Under the pieces are notes generated by a model that was given only the letters and a program-made list of their open reading frames with translations, searched no databases and was not told the DNA's origin. Of a stretch of DNA of 64,000 nucleotides, positions 57,001-64,000 are shown one piece after another. Made by a program: the position numbers and the translations under genes. Origin of the DNA: Thelephora terrestris (Eukaryota > Basidiomycota > Agaricomycetes > Thelephorales > Thelephoraceae); contig WIUZ02000008.1 of NCBI GenBank assembly GCA_015956445.1, forward strand, positions 806,001 through 870,000. Reading direction: 5' to 3'. The first letter of the stretch is position 1. Every line of letters begins with the position of its first letter.

Positions 57001-58876
57001 CGCCCTAAAACAGAGAGGATAGCAGAGGACGGTTCATGATCCTTGCATTCGTCAAGAGCATCGATCACGATGACCGTTGAAACGCCCGTTATCCTGAGTG
57101 GCTCTGCGATTAGCTTCTGCATCTGGCTGTACGGGGACTCGTCTATGACATCGGGATTCATCTGGAGGAGGGACACGAAGTGGGATCTAAAGTCGGGGTA
57201 TTTGTGTGCCAGCTGGAATGCCAGGGTGGGGAGTATGAAGCGGAGATTGCTGCGGTCCTCAAAGTCGCGCGAGCAGAAGAAGGACGCTCCAAGGAGGTCT
57301 CCAGCGAAGAGCCGCTCAGCAATGGTTTGGGCGATTGTGGATTTCCCTGTTCCGGCAAGCCCATTGAGCCAGAAGACAGGTGACTTGTCGAAGTCCTTGG
57401 TCCATAGTTCGATTTCACTGAGCACAGTGTCTCGCGTCCCTTTGAGGCAACGACGGCGGTCGTCGTGACAGTACTCGGCTCCTTTTGCACGACGGCAGTT
57501 GTTCAACACCAACAAATCAGCTGGGGAGAGGTGAGTCAGGCGGTGAAAAACGGGGTAACAAAGTCTGACCTGCGTCCTAGAAGTACACATAGGTCAGTCG
57601 CATTGTTTGAGCACCAAATTCGTGACTCACTATCAGCCTACAGTTCTGGTCATGAATTGCCTGTTGTTGCGCCATCTGTCCAAGAACTAGTGCTTCAGCG
57701 ACTAAACGGTTGTTTTGGCGTTCTGGATGCTAACCCAGTACTCGAGGAGGATATCCCGGAGGTCGTCCGCCAATTTAGATACGGCCACAATGTCCCCTTC
57801 TTCACTCGTGTATCCATCGGCTGTTATCCGTTCGTAGAGCCCCTTCGCCTTTTCCTTGATGGGCCCGAGATGACTGAAAGGGATATCAGCACGCCCGCCG
57901 GTGGGTTTGTTTTAGTTGCTTACTCGAACAGCTTCGCCCACTGCTCGTGCTGGAGCGCTTTCCAGGGGGCATCTTCGAGTCTACCCAACTGTGCCACAAT
58001 TGATTCTAGCTTGACGGCCACTGCCGGACATTTCTAATCATTCGTGAGCGGATGCGATGACGAGGGGGCTACGGCAGGTTACCTCCTGGAGCTTCAAAAG
58101 TTTATCGAACGACGACTAGGAAATGGTCAGTTGCCAGCCATCCTATCGACAACGAGGGGTAGTCTTACTGTGAGATGGGTGATTTTACGGTAGATTGATT
58201 GCTGTTGAGACATCTGGTCCGGCCGTCAACCACACTCGATGGTGGGGAATGATGATAACTTACTTGATAGCAGGCTATGGCTTCTCGAAGTCGCTCGATG
58301 TGACCTGCCACCACTTTGGAGTCCTCCTCCTTGTCTGCGAAACGAGCGACGGCATTCTTTGCCAAAAGGTTCTCAGATTCTTCTTCGATCTGTTTCAATG
58401 CACTGAAACGACAGTTGGGAGGAGGCATAATTGGAATCAACGGATGCGCACCTGATCAATTCCTCGCGCCGATTGGTCTCCTCGGGATCTCCGTCCAGCG
58501 TTGCAGTGCTAAAATTTTGTTTGAGCCTATTCAACTGCGGCAAAAGTTCCTGGATCTTCTCCTTGACGTCTTTGAATTGCTGCGGGCGATCGCTTCAGTT
58601 GTGCGCGACGGCCACCGATCCAACAAATACCTCAAAATGTGCGATGAGCGCATTCACTCCTCCGAGGGCGGCCTTGAGGGGAGGGAACCAATCTGAAGAC
58701 TCTTTCGCGATATCGAGCAGCATCTTCACGCAATCGACGACTCTTTGCTTCTTTACTAGAAGATCCGGGCTCGTCGATTAGTCTCGCCGGGGATGAATAC
58801 TAGGCTTACCTCCAGTCGTACCATGATTATCCCCAGGGGTACCAGAAGCTGTTGGACGTGGCTTTCTAAGTGGCAT
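54078..58876 (-). CDS. NACHT-WD40 NLR-type protein (NLR2)
   Basis: The start is ATG at 58876 (MPLRKPRPTASGTPGDNHG), then small exons with AKESSDWFPPLKAALGG (about 58660-58720) and a DVKEKIQELLPQLNRLKQN-like segment (about 58505-58580). The NACHT exon is about 55980-57510, with Walker A GLAGTGKSTIAQ, CSRDFEDRSNLRFI, Walker B VIVIDALDECKDH, FFITGRPEPRI and PFHKSFPDFITD. A 54-bp in-frame intron (about 55913-55966, branch GCTAAC, acceptor AAATTAG) joins it to the WD40-like region at 54078-55912 (WSPCGRFIAAQ, YSPDGRSLACAS, LIWDIQTGG). The stop is at 54078. Family role: STAND ATPase sensor of the fungal NLR class, with beta-propeller repeats as probable ligand-sensing part. It is the paralogue of NLR1 at the left edge, but its corresponding codon is Arg, not stop. 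Confidence 0.85.
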
Positions 58877-59810
58877 GGCTCTGCTTCAGCAATTGTGGGG
58901 ATAGCTTGGTGAGAGATAGAGGACTGTTGCCCGTATGTTATATGATAAGCACTGCCGTAACAGGCCAGCTATACAGCCACGACATGTGACCAGCAGAAGT
59001 TGGCGCCGACCCTAACTGATCCAGGTGGACTCGGGGGTCTCGTTTTCCCGCTTTTCTTCCTCTCCCACTTCCTCTGGACAAGCACAAAACGTGGTTACGC
59101 GTGAAGGCGCGAGTGTGTGATTTTGTGAATGCCCTCGCGAACGAAACGCGTCCGTGGTGCAGTGAGTATCAAGCGGGTTGAGACGATTGTGAAGAGAGAA
59201 GAAAAGTTGTTGTTCCCAGAAAGTTCTCCTTCGCTGACCACTGATCCTGGTAGCTTGCTGCTCTGTCCCGTTGACGGCCTCAACGCCATGCCTAGTGTCG
59301 TTACAAGAATGCTGTCAAAATTCTCCCTGCGTGAGGTCGACACCCGTACTCACGGCGTGCGAGAACCACCGATGCAAGTGAATCATTGAAATCTTCATGT
59401 CCGCGAGAAATATACCTCACCGAACCGACAACCCCTTGTGCCCATCCGGAGCAAACTCAGTGCCCCCCCTTCAAGAATGATCCGCCAGGTTTGAACGTCG
59501 GGTTTATGAGTGGGAGGGAATCCGGATGACTTGTTGTACGATGTTCAGGCTCTGATGAGACAACCGAAGGGCTCAACTGATCGGTCGACTCCAAATCCAT
59601 CGCTCCTGGAGTCACTCGTCGACGTTCCGACACCACGGGAACCCTTCTCCAGTAGCACTAGGTGAGCCCTTTGCGAGGCTGTCAGAAGGACCGAGCGGTT
59701 TGATCCAAGCCTCAAAAGTCAGCCCAGCTCCCAACGGCGCCATCCCCGTACCCTCGCCCCAAAAACCTTTTCCTAACGCGACTCGCTATCTTCTTGAGGT
59801 TTTCTTGACA
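58877..59810. other. NLR2 upstream region without a confident gene
   Basis: Short open frames (59095-59343 minus, 59129-59389 plus) overlap each other and have no recognisable motif. The region probably holds the NLR2 promoter and that of the 59811 gene. Confidence 0.4.
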
Positions 59811-60594
59811 TGGTTCCTCGATCCCTCGCGACCTTGTTGGGTCTAGCTACCCTAGTGTCCGCCACCTCGTTTCCTATTGTGATGCAAACGAACCCTACTC
59901 GTTGGCGACTGGTGTGCTGGATTTGGAGGGAACGTCATTGATAGCCTTGATAATTTTACACTCTCCGCGTGGAACCCTTCTGGCAATAACCACAACGCCA
60001 CCGGTGTCCCTCTGGTCTTATCCATCACCGATTCCACGGCGGGTTCTGCAACTCACACCTGGGCCGTGAGTCTGGAGGGGAAATGGGTCTGGACCAAAAG
60101 CTGATATGCAGCAGACATGGGACTTATCGCCGTCCAACGATTGGCCGAGTTTTACGATGACGAATGAGGGAATCGAGGCAAACGGACCTGGGCGGTGTGT
60201 TGCTGTATCTGCCGCAGGTGGATCACCCGTCGTCTTTCTCACAAGAAGTACCCCTCCTCAGAAGGTTCCTGCTGGAATATTTTGTGCCGCTGTGGGTGGC
60301 TCACCAAATGTTACGAGGCCCCCCCTGATCGTCAACTCTTCCTAGCCCAGCAATGAAATATCCGGCAAACATCCTGTAAGTGCGCACCGCTCGTTCTTCT
60401 ATTCCACCTTCTTACATTAATCACTGTGACTCCAGTATTCTTACCTCGCCGTTCATGGACACCATGACAAGTGGTTCCTCTGCGCGAAGGTTTACCGACC
60501 CGATTTGATCACCTGGAGGGTCGTGTATGATGTTACCCCAGGAGTCCAATCGTACGACTACTCTGTGGACACGTGCTATACAGCCTGCTGCTGA
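59811..60594 (+). pseudogene. Secreted hypothetical protein gene, apparently decayed
   Basis: ATG at 59811 opens a good signal peptide (MVPRSLATLLGLATLVSATS). Recognisable secreted-protein segments follow in different frames: NFTLSAWNPSGNNHNATGVP (about 59945-60005), THTWAVS, SNDWPSFTMTNEGIEANGPG, GGSPVVFLTRS and PPLIVNSS (about 60340). After a plausible intron (about 60372-60434) come YSYLAVHGHHDKWFLC and DYSVDTCYTACC-stop at 60594. At least two frame changes, after SFPIV and after VNSS, are not explained by visible introns. I class it as decayed, though missed introns or sequencing indels are possible. Family uncertain. Confidence 0.45.
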
Positions 60595-61549
60595 ACATCG
60601 TGATCCAAACAGACATCGAGCTTATGGTGAAAGTCACTTCTCGGTCACGATGTCTGCTCCAACATGCTGACCACATTACCACAGCTCGACCCCCGTTTCC
60701 TCCACAACATAACCTACTCAGTTGGCGCCGCGGACCGCAGAAATCTCGCTTTCTCGTTCGGATTATTTGGAACTTACCATGCCTCAGCACGCGAGGGCCG
60801 GATATGGGGGAGAGTACACGAATCACCATTCTTGTGATGGTGTTTTGCGACGTGGCTGCATTGAACATCGGCAATCTCTGTGGAGCGCTGCCATCCGCAT
60901 ACACCAGCATCTATGTTTTCTGTTTGCTAGTTCGTTGTGCGACGGTTCAGAAATTTGCGCTTGCTATGAGATTTGGGATGAGTCAATCATCGTACTACCT
61001 GGGGCCCGATAAGTCATCTAGTGGCAACGCGAGCGATTTCCTACGGTGGAAGTGGGTGCACGGAGTTTGAGACCTTGGGCTAGAAGGTGGGGGGTGATGG
61101 AATGATTTCGTACGTCGGGTCACTTGTGTCTCGTGTCAATCCGGCCTCGAATTCAGAGGCGAGGAGGACGCGATTTGCAAGGGAACGATACCTAGGGAGA
61201 CGAAGCCTCACCTAGTGACCTGCTATTCGCTTAACTCAAAGACCTCTCTTCTTTCTCGCGCTCGTCCCCTTAGCACGACCACTTCCTGCCTCGAACAGGT
61301 AGTAGAGAACTGGTGCATAGAAGTCCATCGTTGAGGGTGCTTTACCCGACTCAGCTGCGAGCCGGCTATTTCCGGGTCCTACAACCTCACCCGCGAGCCA
61401 CACATGACTACTTGATGCTGTCCGCTGTCTTCCCACTAGCAAGCAAACCGCCATCCTTCTAGGTACATCTCTGGCGTTGATCGAAGCTGGGCAGTACGGC
61501 GTTTCGCGGTTGCTTTTCGTCTCGTGCTTTAACTTGCTCCCGTGCGCAG
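60595..61549. other. Stretch without a confident gene
   Basis: Several overlapping open frames under 170 codons (60573-61070 plus, 60533-60910 minus) have no recognisable motif. The 5' exon of the F-box-type gene may lie near 61410-61460 but could not be fixed. Confidence 0.35.
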
Positions 61550-63662
61550 ATATGGACCCAAAGTCGAAGAATTTCTCGAAGTTTATCTCAACACGCCGGG
61601 GTTACTGCAAGAGGATGTGACGAAGGCCCTGCTGGCTCGGGGTGCTGCGAGGCGAGCGGCAGCGGAAACCCTGATGGCCAAGGCTCAGCAAGGTAAGGAC
61701 ACCACTACACGCACCCTCTTCCGGGCTGATCGAAGGTGCACAGACATTCACGTTCTGGCCAGGCTCGATCCGTCTAACCGGCAAGTGAAGTCTCTCCTCC
61801 AGCTCAGTAAGCAGGTTCGTCCTTCCTGGCCCATCTTTGGTCTTTTCTCACCCGCTCCCAGCCCCACTTTGGGGAAGAACCAGTCTATCATCGCGTTCCT
61901 TTGGAGATATGGGACAGAGTCGCTTCGTACATTCCTAGGCATTTCCTCAGAACCTGGTTGTTCGTCTCAACTTTCTACCGCGATATCGCCCAGCGACACA
62001 TCTTCTCCGCCGTCGACCTTCACCTCGGAGAAGATCACGAACACCGGAATAGGGCCCTCGATTTCTTCGATAGGGTCAGAGAAGATTCCACCTTTGCAAG
62101 AAAGATCAAGAAGCTAAGGCTACATTGGTCGTGTGAGGAGGGCGATACTTTCGATCTCATGGCTCGTGAGTCGTGCTCTTGCCGCGCTATGGCTTCGTAT
62201 TGATCATCAAGTCAGGGATATTCCGCACGGTACTTCCAGAGTTCAGTACCCTTCGAGAGTTCCAGTGGATCGGGTATCCGGAGCTACGGGCTGACATGGT
62301 TCAAGCAGTCTTTGCACACCACCCGAACGTCCAGTCTCTGGGTTTGATGTGCGTTTTTACTCTATTCACACACCCCCGGCAGGCTGACCTCATTGCACGA
62401 ACAGCGGGTGGCACTTCGATGCGATAGGGATATCCTCGCTCAACAACCTCCACTCCTTGACGCTGAGAGCAGAAGACGACGATGGCTTGGCAGACATGGC
62501 TGAGCTCCTGACCACACTCAACGCCAACTCGTCAACTCTCACTCATCTCTGCCTCTCTGCCTACCTCGCTCGACCGCATTCTTGGGATTCAGCATTCCAA
62601 TCTCCGACCATTGACAATCTCACCAGGCTCGACCTCGTGGATACGGAGATCAGCCACTACGTGCTGAGGAGGGTAGTGACGTGTTCAGAACGATTGACCC
62701 ATTTGACTCTTCACGGGACGTTCGAGGATCCTCGCGGTGCTGAGGTTCTGTTCGGGGCGGACCATCTGTTGGAGGGTCGCCACACCTTTCTCCGTACCTC
62801 GAATCCTTCAGGTTCCTGGTTGTGGGTCACGATGATGACATGCCCCTCCATCGAGCTGTTGTACAGTTTGTAGGTCAGAGGAAACGGCTACGAAGGCTTG
62901 ACTTGGGACGATGTCCTTGGGAACTCGTCGCCATGGTATTGCCGGAACTGGATGGGCTGCGAGCAGTGAGAGTGAGGATCGGGAGAGTTGTCGAAAGCGT
63001 CATTGACGCGCTGACGGAGGCGTTGAGTGAGCATCTCGTCGCACTTCACCTATGCGCAGTCGTTGCGGATAAGCCTGTTGTGAGTTCCCCGATCTCTCCG
63101 GCTGGTGTAACCCACAGACCGACTCTCTGCTTCTCAGGAATCCTACGTGAGCTACTTCAAGAAGTTCCACTCACTTTCAGTCCTCCATCTGGACACGATA
63201 AGCATTGGCACAGAAACCATGAAGCGACCACAACCAACCATATTGAACGAGAAAGAGTTGCGGAGGGAGACCGATAAGTGGATGAACGCGGCAAAGAAGG
63301 TCGCAGCTGCCCTCCAGAGCGTGGACTTCTTAGGGTGGCAGGGGGAACGCTACGTCGTCGCCCGACGCGACAATAATTCGGATGTTGCTCACCCTACATC
63401 GCACTCTCATCATCACTCATCCACCCACCCGCCGAGCAACACGCACTTGACCCACTCTCATGGACGTTCGGGCTCGATCCAAGGGTCTATCGGTAGGCGC
63501 AGTCAGGCGTCGGCTGACACGGATATTGAGTTGAAGGAACTCCCACCTCGTCGCAGGTTGGATACTGGATTCGGAGTGGACCTAGGAGGGCCGGATGGGT
63601 GTTGGCTAGAGAGGATAGATGTTCCCATCGACTATGAGTTAGTCGGTGGAGACGATACGTGA
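61550..63662 (+). CDS. F-box/LRR-like protein, with an apparent frameshift
   Basis: The first recognised exon begins at 61550 after a CAG acceptor (YGPKVEEFLEVYLNTPGLLQ), so the true start lies upstream and was not found. A later exon encodes IHVLARLDPSNRQVKSLLQL. From about 61885 the F-box-like segment reads YHRVPLEIWDRVASYIP with TWLFVSTFYRDIAQRHIF. Leucine-rich repeat-like parts follow: LPEFSTLREFQWIGYPELRA, SSLNNLHSLTLRAEDDDG, LTHLCLSAYLARPHSWDSAF, LTRLDLVDTEISHYVL and LDLGRCPWELVAMVLPEL. The protein ends LERIDVPIDYELVGGDDT at 63662. Between HTF (about 62790) and YLESFRFLVVGHDDD the frame changes by one base with no room for an intron. F-box proteins usually give substrate specificity to SCF ubiquitin ligases; that role is inferred. 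Confidence 0.65.
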
Positions 63663-64000
63663 AATGTGTTTGGGGCCATCCTGTTTCAATACCTCCATAG
63701 TGATACCCGTGTTCACATTTTTGTATGGATTAGTGAGGTACACATTGTAAAAACACGCGATCTTCTGGCTTCGCAAGGTGTGAAAGCAATAGCTGAGGCA
63801 CTTTGGTTCAGCCGGGTTCTGCATACTGGGATCATATTCAAACCCGCACATGGCCTACTTTAAATGAACAAACTCATCCAGTGCTACGACAGGAAACAGC
63901 ACGAGTGCTACACGTCTTTCAATGAAAAGCCATCGCTACAGAATCGAGGCCTAGAGAGACGATTGGTGAAGACAGCTATAGATACCTACAACCCTCCACT
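63663..64000. other. 3' flank of the F-box-type gene
   Basis: No gene was recognised in the last about 340 bp. Confidence 0.4.

Noticed and set aside
60573-61070. 165-codon open frame upstream of the F-box-type gene
   Set aside because: Overlaps a similar-sized antisense frame, lacks motifs, and begins inside the end of the decayed secreted-protein gene.

Overview
This window looks like an Agaricomycete (mushroom-forming basidiomycete) genome fragment. Its genes have many short introns of about 50-60 bp with GT/AG ends and CTAAC-like branch points. The recognisable families are typical of that group: NACHT-WD40 NLR-type NTPases, a KDZ transposase with a CxC2-type cysteine cluster, a GtaA-type GPI-anchored glutaminase and an F-box/LRR-like protein. 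No rRNA, tRNA or CRISPR was recognised.

Layout. 1-3111: an NLR gene on the minus strand, cut by the window edge and broken by a nonsense codon. 3516-6575: GtaA-like glutaminase, minus strand. 7128-7724: a small three-exon gene, plus strand. 8227-53081: a mobile-element island described below. 54078-58876: a second NLR, paralogous to the first and on the same strand. About 59811-60594: a decayed secreted-protein gene. 61550-63662: an F-box-type gene with one apparent frameshift.

The island is built from two kinds of element nested in each other. (i) 2.4-3.3 kb units begin TG, end CA and have perfect 5-bp target duplications: 11845-18564, 36729-39650, 49373-52673 and 25603-28016, plus remnants at 8227-9149 and 47826-47965. 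Each of the four units keeping both termini has a TATA-type promoter 0.26-0.47 kb from one end, as in an LTR. Each also carries, antisense to it, a multi-exon gene for a coiled-coil/acidic protein. I read them as unusually long solo LTRs whose U3 holds an antisense gene. (ii) Giant near-perfect palindromes without transposase genes: 9150-11478 (C), 14592-18009 (A), 21682-28226 (D), 33964-40778 (B) and 44216-47825 (F). They contain telomere-like TTAGG/TTTAGG/TTAGGG arrays and other tandem arrays, and A, B, D and F have related central spacers. A sits in the coding exon of one LTR gene, while another LTR unit sits inside B and another inside D, so both kinds were active over overlapping periods. 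A KDZ transposase gene (29484-33079), itself broken by a nonsense codon, lies between D and B.

The solo LTR at 49373-52673 splits a host gene (48080-53081). Removing it with one 5-bp repeat joins that gene's reading frame exactly. Three unrelated genes carry CGA-to-TGA nonsense changes, which suggests CpG deamination in this island.
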